Source of the DNA: Halocaridina rubra
Taxonomy: Eukaryota > Arthropoda > Malacostraca > Decapoda > Atyidae
Assembly: GCA_037179515.1 (NCBI GenBank)
Contig: JAXCGZ010019132.1
Coordinates: 80,001 to 94,796, forward strand
Reading direction: 5' to 3'
Length of the DNA: 14,796 nt
The translations under genes and the position numbers were made by a program. How positions within the stretch are numbered: position 1 is the stretch's first letter; every line of letters begins with the position of its first letter. Shown one piece after another: positions 8,863 to 14,796 of the stretch. Below the pieces are notes generated by a model. That model worked only from the letters and a program-made list of their open reading frames with translations. It was not told where the DNA came from and did no database searches.

Positions 8863-9030
8863 GTGGTTCCCTCTTGGGTGGAAGCTGTGGTTCCCTTGTA
8901 AGTGGGCTCCATGGTTCCTTCCTACGTGTGTTCCATGGTGCATCCTTAGGTTGGTTCCTTAGTTCCTTCCAAGGTGGGTTCCTTAGTGCATTCTTAGGCG
9001 GCTTCCTTGGTTTCTTCCTGTGTTTCCTTG
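8863..9030. repeat. Degenerate 24-bp minisatellite
   Basis: Seven units start at 8863, 8887, 8911, 8935, 8959, 8983 and 9007. The consensus resembles ATGGTTCCTTCC followed by TAGGTGGGTTCC. Units differ from one another by many substitutions but keep the period exactly, so this is older or less homogenised than the adjoining 30-bp array. Because 24 is a multiple of three, weakly repetitive open frames occur on both strands. I do not regard them as genes. Confidence 0.9.
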
Positions 9031-9216
9031 CAAATTTTACACACATCGATCAAATACTGTTTTCCCAATATCCACGTTGGAGAGCAGGTACGATATATGT
9101 TTCTCGAAGACTAGTTTCTCGCTTTGTGAGTTCTCGTAGGCTGCAACCATTTCCAGTCCGGCAGTCAAACAAAATCTAAAGAATAGGATCTTTCTCGAAA
9201 AAGACGATGGTTATGA
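9031..9216 (+). other. Junction between minisatellite and LINE
   Basis: No repeat period and no recognised protein. A short plus-strand frame before 9256, containing KNRIFLEKDDGYEVLLPHPE, lies one register away from the reverse-transcriptase frame. It could be upstream LINE coding sequence displaced by a frameshift; this is a guess. The true 5' break of the LINE lies somewhere here. Confidence 0.3.
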
Positions 9217-11286
9217 AGTTCTGCTTCCGCATCCAGAGTTTTTCAATCTGGGGAGTTAGAGTTTAATGGATGGGATCAAGACCACCCTCGATGGAGGAGA
9301 ATATTTGAAAAAAATGATCCAAAAATTATATGGAAATCTATTAACTGGAATGGCAATGTGGTGGAACCCAATGATGTGCAACCTGAAGATGTCAATTTCA
9401 AATTGCATTTCGAAAATTTGTTTAATCCTCCGACAGTTAATCCTAATCAAATCATTGATGTGTCAGACTCACCTAATATTCCCATATTGGATGATCCCTT
9501 TACTGCTCAAGAGTTAGACATGGCAGTGCAAAGTATAAAAAAAGATAAGAGTTATATTGGAATGTGTCCTGGTTTATTTACGATGCTACCACAGACATGG
9601 TTATCCTTTTTCCTCACAATTTTTAATTTCCTTTTCTTAAATGTCCTTTATCCATTTGCTTGGTGCCACAATAAACTGATCACTTTATTTAAATCTGGGG
9701 ATAGAAGAGATTGCGGAAACTATCGGGGCATAAGTATAATGAACACCTTGGCAAAAATCTATGATATGCTTTTGATGAGACGGTTAAGTTTATGGTTTAA
9801 TATAGATAAGTGTCAGGCCGGAGCTCAGAAGGGTAGAGGGTGTATAGAGCAGATTTTGGCTTTAAGGTTACTGATGGATTATGCTGCTTGCAAGAAGCAA
9901 AAATTGTATATCGTTTTTGTGGATTTTAGTAAGGCGTACGACAGGGTACCAAAATATGATTTAATAGAGTGTCTCAAGTCGGTGGGATGTGGAAGGGTTA
10001 TGTTGTCAGCTATCCAAAATATTTATTCATGTACAAAAAGTGTGTTAAAATCTGCTATAATAACAACATCTATAGGTATACGCCAAGGAGCTCCTACGAG
10101 CTGCATTTTGTTTGTCATTTATATGGATAAAATGGTGAGAATGATTAAAGAAAAAGTGAGAATTGATGGTTTTTTGGGAACTTTACATACTCTTTTAATG
10201 ATGGATGACACGGTGATTGTAAGTACATCTCGTGAAAAGTGCATATCAAAACTTGAGGCTCTATTAGATTATTGTAATGCTTATGGTATGGTGATTAATG
10301 AAAAGAAGACAAAGTATTTTGTCGTTAATGGAAAAGACAGAGATAAAGCATCAATAGTGATAAACAACATAAAAATAGATTATTGTAAAAAGTATCTATA
10401 CTTAGGTGCATGGTTTACTAATGATGCAAATATGCACTCAGTACTTAAACAGCATGAAATCGATGGTACGGCAACAGTCAATAAGTTTAGTATATTCTGT
10501 ATAAATAACATGAGTATGCCCTATGCATATAAGGTTAAAGTTTTTAAAGCTGCTTTGAGTTCTTCACTTTTGTATGGCTCTGAGAGTTGGTTCACAAGTA
10601 ATTTAGCTTGCATGGAAAAACTTTATAACAGGGCAGTAAAGTGTTTATTGGGAGTGAGAAACAACACTCCAATATCCTTATGTTTAATAGAAAGTGGTTT
10701 GGAAACTTTAGTACATGAAGTTAATGAAAGAAGAAGGGGATTTTTAACCAAAAAAATGCAACAGGTTAACAATGAAGAACCTTTCTATGTGGTATTTGAC
10801 ATCTGCAGACGGGAAAATACACCTGGTTATCAATTCTTAAATTCATATATTGCAAATAATGTGGAAGCTTCTGCTCTAAGTGGAATAAAATCTGTAATAC
10901 TGAATAAACCCGAAGGTGCCACAAAATATCTTACATATAGACAAATTTTAAATAGTCAGTTGACAGTACATAAAGTGTATAGTAGCAAAGAGTTTGTACC
11001 AGATTATTTGCGAATGGCATTCACAAGGTTAAGAGTAATGTCTCATGAGTTGCGTGTAGAGACTGGAAGGTGGAGCAGAACACCAAGAGAAATGAGAGTA
11101 TGTGCTTGTGATCAAATGGCAGTTCAGAGTGAAGAACATGTGCTAATTGAGTGTCCTTTCTCCCAACCAGTGAGACAAAAATATAATATGTTAAACTATC
11201 TGAGTGTCCAATCACTTTTGAATGAAGAGCTTCATATTACCGAGTTGTGTCAATATATTTATGAAGTATTAAAGTTGTACAGATAA
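9217..11286 (+). CDS. Non-LTR retrotransposon reverse transcriptase, 5'-truncated
   Basis: The frame is open for 690 codons after a TGA at 9214-9216. No authentic start is visible; ATG or GTG codons inside it (for example GTG at 9358) are incidental. Numbering from 9358: the fingers region is KLITLFKSGDRRDCGNYRGI (about residues 106-125). Motif A is FVDFSKAYDRVP with catalytic Asp189. Motif B is GIRQGAPTSC (about 240-249). Motif C is MMDD with Asp283-Asp284. Motif D is near YGMVINEKKTKYF. The C-terminus has a zinc-knuckle-like Cys582, Cys584, His594, Cys599. In an intact element this enzyme copies its own RNA at a nicked chromosomal target. The apurinic-type endonuclease domain expected upstream is absent, so this copy is dead on arrival, yet the remaining frame is unbroken. 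That suggests a young insertion. I could not assign the clade. Confidence 0.9.
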   Translation, partial: SSASASRVFQSGELEFNGWDQDHPRWRRIFEKNDPKIIWKSINWNGNVVEPNDVQPEDVNFKLHFENLFNPPTVNPNQIIDVSDSPNIPILDDPFTAQELDMAVQSIKKDKSYIGMCPGLFTMLPQTWLSFFLTIFNFLFLNVLYPFAWCHNKLITLFKSGDRRDCGNYRGISIMNTLAKIYDMLLMRRLSLWFNIDKCQAGAQKGRGCIEQILALRLLMDYAACKKQKLYIVFVDFSKAYDRVPKYDLIECLKSVGCGRVMLSAIQNIYSCTKSVLKSAIITTSIGIRQGAPTSCILFVIYMDKMVRMIKEKVRIDGFLGTLHTLLMMDDTVIVSTSREKCISKLEALLDYCNAYGMVINEKKTKYFVVNGKDRDKASIVINNIKIDYCKKYLYLGAWFTNDANMHSVLKQHEIDGTATVNKFSIFCINNMSMPYAYKVKVFKAALSSSLLYGSESWFTSNLACMEKLYNRAVKCLLGVRNNTPISLCLIESGLETLVHEVNERRRGFLTKKMQQVNNEEPFYVVFDICRRENTPGYQFLNSYIANNVEASALSGIKSVILNKPEGATKYLTYRQILNSQLTVHKVYSSKEFVPDYLRMAFTRLRVMSHELRVETGRWSRTPREMRVCACDQMAVQSEEHVLIECPFSQPVRQKYNMLNYLSVQSLLNEELHITELCQYIYEVLKLYR

Positions 11287-11905
11287 GGAAGAGATTCAAC
11301 CTTGTAATGAGGAAAGCATTGATTTTTGTATGTATAGGTTAATTTGTAATATTTGGATGTATTCTATTCTTCTAACTGTATTTCAGAATTAGGCATTAAG
11401 ATAAATATGATTATTTACTTTTATTGGTAAGTTTGTGATAATATGTGTATTATTCTTTAGGCTAAGATTTTTTTGATGGACAAAATATTGTTTCTATTAC
11501 TTATGCTATTTTGTGCAAAAAGAAAAAAATTAATATATTTTTGTAATACTTTTGTAATATTTTGTCAATAAACTATATGTCAGTATATTTATGAAGTACT
11601 AAAGTTGTACAGATAAGGAAGAGATTCAACCTTGTAATGAGGAAAGCATTGATTTTTTGTATGTATAGGTTAATTTGTAATATTTGGATGTATTCTATTC
11701 TTCTAACTGTATTTCAGAATTAGGCATTAAGATAAATATGATTATTTACTTTTGTTGGTAAGTTTGTGAGAATATTTGTATTGTTCTTTAGGCTAAGATT
11801 TTTTGATGGACAAAATATTGTTTCTATTACTTATGCTATTTTGTGCAAAAAGAAAAATTTAATATATTTTTGTAATACTTTTGTAATATTTTGTCAATAA
11901 ACTAT
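11251..11905 (+). repeat. Tandem duplication of LINE 3' end (330-bp period)
   Basis: Copy 1 is 11251-11580 and copy 2 is 11581 to about 11905. Both contain the last eleven codons of the reverse-transcriptase frame with the stop, the whole 3' UTR and AATAAA (11567-11572 and 11896-11901). By eye they differ at about eight substitutions and three small indels, roughly 97 percent identity. Copy 2 continues into a short TA tract (to about 11919). Confidence 0.95.
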
Positions 11906-11920
11906 ATATATATATATATG

Positions 11921-11943
11921 TTCCTCGGTGCTTTTCCGAGGAA
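11921..11943. other. 8-bp perfect hairpin after the LINE tail
   Basis: TTCCTCGG (11921-11928) and CCGAGGAA (11936-11943) are perfect complements around a 7-base loop. It lies directly after the TA tail of the LINE. Function unknown; it may be the edge of another element. Confidence 0.5.
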
Positions 11944-12074
11944 TCTGGTTATATGAAGCCGAGAAAGAGAATCATCGTACATTTATTGAATATTAATGAC
12001 ACCAGTGACAAAATGTTCAGTTTTTTATTTTTATTTTTATTTATCGATTTATAATTTTTTTAAAGCGAGTTGCA
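11944..12074. other. Unassigned AT-rich sequence
   Basis: Low-complexity T/A-rich stretch with TTTTTATT-like repeats. Nothing else recognised. Confidence 0.5.
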
Positions 12075-12173
12075 TATTTTTCCATATTCCATGGAAAGTT
12101 TCTCCTAAAATATCCCATATTCTATGATAGTTATCACCCAAAATCTTCCATTTTCTATGGTATAATAATCGCC
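12075..12173. repeat. Degenerate 33-bp tandem repeat, three units
   Basis: The motif CCATATTCCATGG and its variants recur at 12082, 12115 and 12148, a constant 33-bp period, each preceded by an A/T-rich block. Units are well diverged. Confidence 0.65.
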
Positions 12174-12252
12174 CTCGGATTCATGGTGGTATTGGCTGAC
12201 AAGTAAAACACCTCTCGAATTTACCATTGTCATTGTAATAATCGGAAAAAAA

Positions 12253-12735
12253 GTGTAAAATTGCACCTATTTACTTAAAATTACGAATAATCTATGGATA
12301 ATTAGTCTCTTTACGATACGTGTGCTTCGGTCAGTGTTTTTTTTTTCTTCAAAACGTGTTAAATTACACCAATTTACTTAATATTACGAAATATATATGA
12401 ATAATTACTCTCTTTACGATACGATCATGGGTCTTTCAAGGTGAGTTTTGCCCGGTGCGATCATCGCTAAACGATGATCGTTCATGGCTCAACGATGATC
12501 GTCAAACGATTGTCTAGAGCACTCATTCTTTGTTTTTGAATGGGACTGTTTTGCTTGGAGCGACTGCTGCGGCAGTCGCTCCAAGCAAAACAGCCCCATT
12601 CAAAAACAATGAGTGCTCTAGACAATCGCTTGACGATCATCGTTGAGCCATGAGCGATCATCGTTGAACGATAATCGCACCGAGCAAAACGCACCTGAAA
12701 GAATGTGCTTCTGTCAGCATTTTTTCGGCAGCGTG
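12253..12735. repeat. Two approximately 103-bp repeat units, second interrupted
   Basis: Unit 1 (12253-12355) and unit 2 (12356-12430 plus about 12704-12735) share GTGTAAAATT-like, TTTACTTA, CTCTTTACGATAC and TGTGCTTC-GTCAG blocks in the same order. Unit 2 is split by the foldback element, so unit 1 shows what the empty site looked like. Confidence 0.7.
12431..12703. mobile_element. Foldback (long inverted-repeat) element, MITE-like
   Basis: Two arms of about 130 bp are roughly 92 percent complementary, with one 4-bp indel. They meet at the central hairpin GCGACTGC-TGCG-GCAGTCGC (12560-12579). The outer ends read TCTTTCAAGGTGAGTTTTGC on the left and GCAAAACGCACCTGAAAGA on the right. Each arm holds three related ACGATGATCGT-like near-palindromes. 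There is no coding capacity. The flanking repeat units show that it interrupts a once continuous sequence between TTACGATAC and TGTGCTTC. I cannot define an exact target-site duplication, so superfamily assignment is open. Confidence 0.8.
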
Positions 12736-12800
12736 GCTCAACCTAAGCTCCATTTGAAGTTGTGTAAAGTGTTTAACTTTTTCGATAATTTTACGATAAT

Positions 12801-12968
12801 ATTTGCTGGTCGAGAGTTCGCGCCCCGTCACGGTCTGAGCTTAGCAAGGGCATGCACTCAGGATAACGATTACATCTGCTAAAACAAGTCCTTCGCAAGA
12901 AGGCAACCGTTCTAGCCCTTGGTAGAAAAGGGAATCCGTGACGTAAAACCGGTGGTGGATTTGCTGGT
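12801..12968 (+). mobile_element. SINE-A copy 4, 5'-truncated, with 10-bp TSD
   Basis: The element begins in the B-box region at GGTCGAG (about 12808), lacks the rest of the tRNA head and ends at about 12952 in GACGTAAAACCGG. ATTTGCTGGT occurs at 12801-12810 and again at 12959-12968, a probable target-site duplication that overlaps the first bases of the truncated element. Confidence 0.88.
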
Positions 12969-13232
12969 TTAGAAACGCAACCAACTGTTATTTTAATCTT
13001 TAAAGTTAATATTATTTCCGGTGTACTTGTTTAGTTGATATTTTTAAACAACAATTTGCTTGATTTTAGTACGATGTAAAAACAAAAGCCGATTACGAAA
13101 ACAGAAAATAAGAGTCGAAATATATTGAAAAAAGATGAATCAAAATGAAAGATTTAATTGTATATAATTTAAAACTTAACAGTAAATTTGCCGTAAATAA
13201 AATAATTCAACCTCATATCATATTTAATTCAT
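12969..13232. other. AT-rich sequence without recognised features
   Basis: Nothing supportable as a gene or repeat. The right end next to the SINE may be 3' untranslated sequence of the minus-strand LINE relic beyond it. Confidence 0.5.
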
Positions 13233-13249
13233 TCTCTTTCAATTAGGTG

Positions 13250-13445
13250 GTAGTCACCGTGGCTCAAGCAGTAGCGTCCGCGACTCTGAGGCGTCAGGTC
13301 GAGGGTTCGCGCCCCGTCACGGTCTGAGGTTAGCAAGGGCATGCACTCAGGGTATCGATTACATGTGCCAAAACAAGTCCTTCGTAAGAAGGCAACCGTC
13401 CTAGCCCTTTGTAGAAAAGGGAGTCCGTGACGTAAAACCGGAACA
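13250..13445 (+). mobile_element. SINE-A copy 5, full length
   Basis: This is the best reference copy on the plus strand. The tRNA-like head (about 13250-13322) has A-box TGGCTCAAGCAGT and B-box GGTTCGCGCCC. A body of about 120 bp follows, with the 3' end GACGTAAAACCGGAAC. TCTCTTTCA is found on both sides (13233-13241 and about 13446-13454), followed by AATTAGG and TATTGG, consistent with a decayed target-site duplication. It lies next to a minus-strand LINE remnant, so it probably inserted into that element's 3' region. Confidence 0.92.
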
Positions 13446-13449
13446 TCTC

Positions 13450-13755
13450 TTTCATATTGGGCAATTTATTATGAGTGTGACACAAGGACAGGCAAGAAAA
13501 TTGTCCCGAGAAAACATTGAAGTTGAAGGACAAAACAGAACTAAGAGAATGATGAACATTTGGAAATGAAAAGGCTGAAAGAATAGTTAAAATAAAGAAT
13601 GTCTTGAGATTTGATAGGATTAGGCCCTGGGATGACGATAAATTAGGTAGGTCATATGAATTAGGAAAGACCGAAGGAGGAAGAGAGTTCCAGAGTCTGG
13701 AGATGGAACAATAAAAAAAAATTAACACAGGAAAAATATAATGTTCACCTTAAAA
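13450..13755 (-). pseudogene. LINE ORF2 C-terminal relic
   Basis: On the minus strand, an open stretch of about 95 codons contains ISRLWNSLPPSVFPNSYDL near its start. The pattern RLWNSLP followed by FP and a Tyr-Asn/Asp-Leu stretch is characteristic of the very C-terminus of LINE reverse-transcriptase proteins, where it precedes the stop. The fragment is heavily 5'-truncated, with a TAA in frame just upstream at about 13755. The later part (NVFSGQFSCLSLCHTHNKL) has the hydrophobic and Cys/His character of the same region. The frame then reads into SINE-A copy 5. No catalytic part is present. Confidence 0.65.
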
Positions 13756-13797
13756 TTGAGATGGATGCAATTGTTAAAATAATTTTTTTTTTTTGGA

Positions 13798-13836
13798 CGG
13801 TTTTCAAGGTCAAATTCGGTTTTCAAGGTCAAACTC
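13798..13836. repeat. Two-copy 19-bp tandem repeat
   Basis: CGGTTTTCAAGGTCAAATT is followed directly by CGGTTTTCAAGGTCAAACT, one mismatch. A T run of about 13 lies just upstream. Confidence 0.85.
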
Positions 13837-14649
13837 ATTCAAAACACAATTTTCTGAATATGTAAATTTTTAGGATTGAAATTGGCGTATTAATATCTCT
13901 CTATTCCCATTTAATTACGGTTGTACCATCTTTGTGTCCTTGTTCCTCGTCCAAAAACGAGTTTTTTGTTTTTTTTTTGGTTGCTTTATCACGTGATGAA
14001 ATAAACATGTGCAAAAAATCATATGATTTCCAATTAAGATTATGATTAAAATAATTTACTTTAATATCTGGAAGATATTTATTTATTTTTTTCTTATTGA
14101 AGGACATGTTAAATTGTAATTTTCAAACATGTTAACTGATTTACTTTTAATATATATATTTTTTTCACTTCTTATGCAAATTTTGGAAGAAGAAGAAAAG
14201 GTTATTTTTTTTAGTAGCTTTATGATTAAGATAATAGCGACATCTGGCAACGATTTGTTTAGTGTTTACAGTTACTTGGTGTTCAGAGCAGGTAACCCAC
14301 GAAGCTAATGGAGGAAGAATAACTAAATGTAATCCGACTACATCATGGCGTAATATAACCACAATATATCTCAAGATGGAAAACTGATCAACATATACAC
14401 CACACAGTATATCTAACAACAACTAAGGTAGGTTTGATATGCAGATTTCCTAAGTGTCACCAGGAAGCAATATGGTGAATGTTATTTTTTTCTTCACAAA
14501 ATGTCTCCGGGGTATATTTTGGTTCCTGGTGATTGTGTGTGCTTTGACTACGATTTTCACCTCAAAGTTTAAACGAGCGCAATTGAAAAAAAAAAAACTG
14601 TTAACATTGAATTTATCACATATTATTTCGTGATTATATAATGTATATA
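13837..14649. other. AT-rich sequence without recognised genes
   Basis: Short minus-strand open frames (about 68 and 85 codons) lack recognisable motifs and are broken by A/T runs. A perfect 10-bp inverted repeat, TCACCAGGAA (14457-14466) and TTCCTGGTGA (14523-14532), and an A run at about 14586-14597 are the only other structures noticed. Confidence 0.5.
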
Positions 14650-14796
14650 CAGTAAGCCCTCGATATATTGTTTCACCTTCCGCGGATTTAGTGCATCGCT
14701 GGTTTTTATGGCGAGCATATGTATTTTATATCGCAGATTTTCTGGGTATATTGCATTATTTTACTGAAAAACAAAAGTATTCCCAGCCTAAAAAAA
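14650..14796 (+). mobile_element. Probable pogo/Tigger-type DNA transposon terminus (truncated by window end)
   Basis: After a TA dinucleotide (14648-14649) the sequence CAGTAAGCCCTCGATATATT begins, followed by CCGCGGATTTAGTGCATCGC. Termini of the pogo/Tigger branch of the Tc1/mariner superfamily typically start CAGT, then an A/G-rich CCCTCG block, then a CGCGGATTT-type repeat, and duplicate a TA target. The resemblance is by memory of the family pattern. No transposase is visible before the window ends. Confidence 0.6.

Larger units (their letters stand above)
9217..11905 (+). mobile_element. LINE (non-LTR retrotransposon), 5'-truncated, with duplicated 3' end
   Basis: The element comprises the reverse-transcriptase frame, a 3' untranslated region of about 290 bp ending in AATAAA and a TA-rich tail, and then a second copy of the last 330 bp. 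The left boundary is uncertain because no 5' target-site duplication could be paired. It lies about 190 bp from the 24-bp minisatellite. Confidence 0.85.

Noticed and set aside
5137..8943. 1268-codon minus-strand ORF of PPPGGRLGAK-type repeats
   Set aside because: It is a consequence of a stop-free 30-bp repeat. Equally long frames exist on the opposite strand and the register changes at unit-length variants. No start context or unique domain is present.
5960..8962. 1000-codon and 853-codon plus-strand ORFs
   Set aside because: Same cause as the minus-strand ORF. The translation merely alternates among three decapeptide registers.
8819..9179. ORFs of 75 and 101 codons across the 24-bp repeat
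   Set aside because: Repeat-derived eight-residue periodicity on both strands, with no recognisable protein.
13250..13322. Functional tRNA gene
   Set aside because: The same head occurs in other copies joined to one common body and flanked by TSDs, so it is a SINE head.
14165..14422. 85-codon minus-strand ORF
   Set aside because: No motif, low-complexity end, and composition like the surrounding AT-rich sequence.
14457..14532. 10-bp perfect inverted repeat TCACCAGGAA / TTCCTGGTGA
   Set aside because: Arms are short, the spacer is 56 bases and nothing supportive flanks it. A pair like this is not rare in a 15-kb window.

Overview
The window is eukaryotic, intergenic and dominated by repeats. 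I see no host protein-coding gene, no rRNA and no functional tRNA. The mix of long perfect microsatellites (TTA, AC, TA, GA), tRNA-derived SINEs with clear target-site duplications (TSDs), several decayed LINEs and a very long GC-rich minisatellite suggests an invertebrate with a large repetitive genome. A decapod crustacean is my best guess; this is an inference from repeat character, not a database match.

Layout. Positions 1-2710 hold a tRNA-derived SINE ending in a long TTA tract, two AC microsatellites, and three antisense copies of a second tRNA-type SINE (SINE-A), two of them bounded by TSDs. Positions 2950-4757 hold a poly(A) site, a TA/GA compound microsatellite, a 5'-truncated LINE on the minus strand with a probable TSD, and a TA microsatellite that contains 24 bp of SINE-A 3' end. 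Positions 4759-8849 are a roughly 4.1-kb tandem array of about 135 copies of a 30-bp GC-rich, self-complementary unit. A degenerate 24-bp array (8863-9030) follows it. The apparent ORFs of up to 1268 codons on both strands across this region arise because the periods are multiples of three and the unit has no stop codon; I do not call them genes.

Positions 9217-11905 hold a 5'-truncated non-LTR retrotransposon with an unbroken reverse-transcriptase reading frame and a tandemly duplicated 3' end (330-bp period). Positions 11921-12735 hold small hairpin and tandem repeats and a near-perfect 270-bp foldback element inserted in one of two neighbouring repeat units. Positions 12801-13755 contain two more SINE-A copies, one of them lying within or next to a minus-strand LINE C-terminal relic. 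The window ends in AT-rich sequence and a probable pogo/Tigger-type transposon terminus.

Nothing here forms an operon or pathway. The relation between parts is parasitic: SINEs and LINEs nest in one another. The strongest candidates for something undescribed are the 30-bp array with its switchable hairpins and blocks of expanded G-runs, the SINE-A body stem kept in all five substantial copies, the foldback element with an internal empty-site comparison, and the LINE with a duplicated 3' end.
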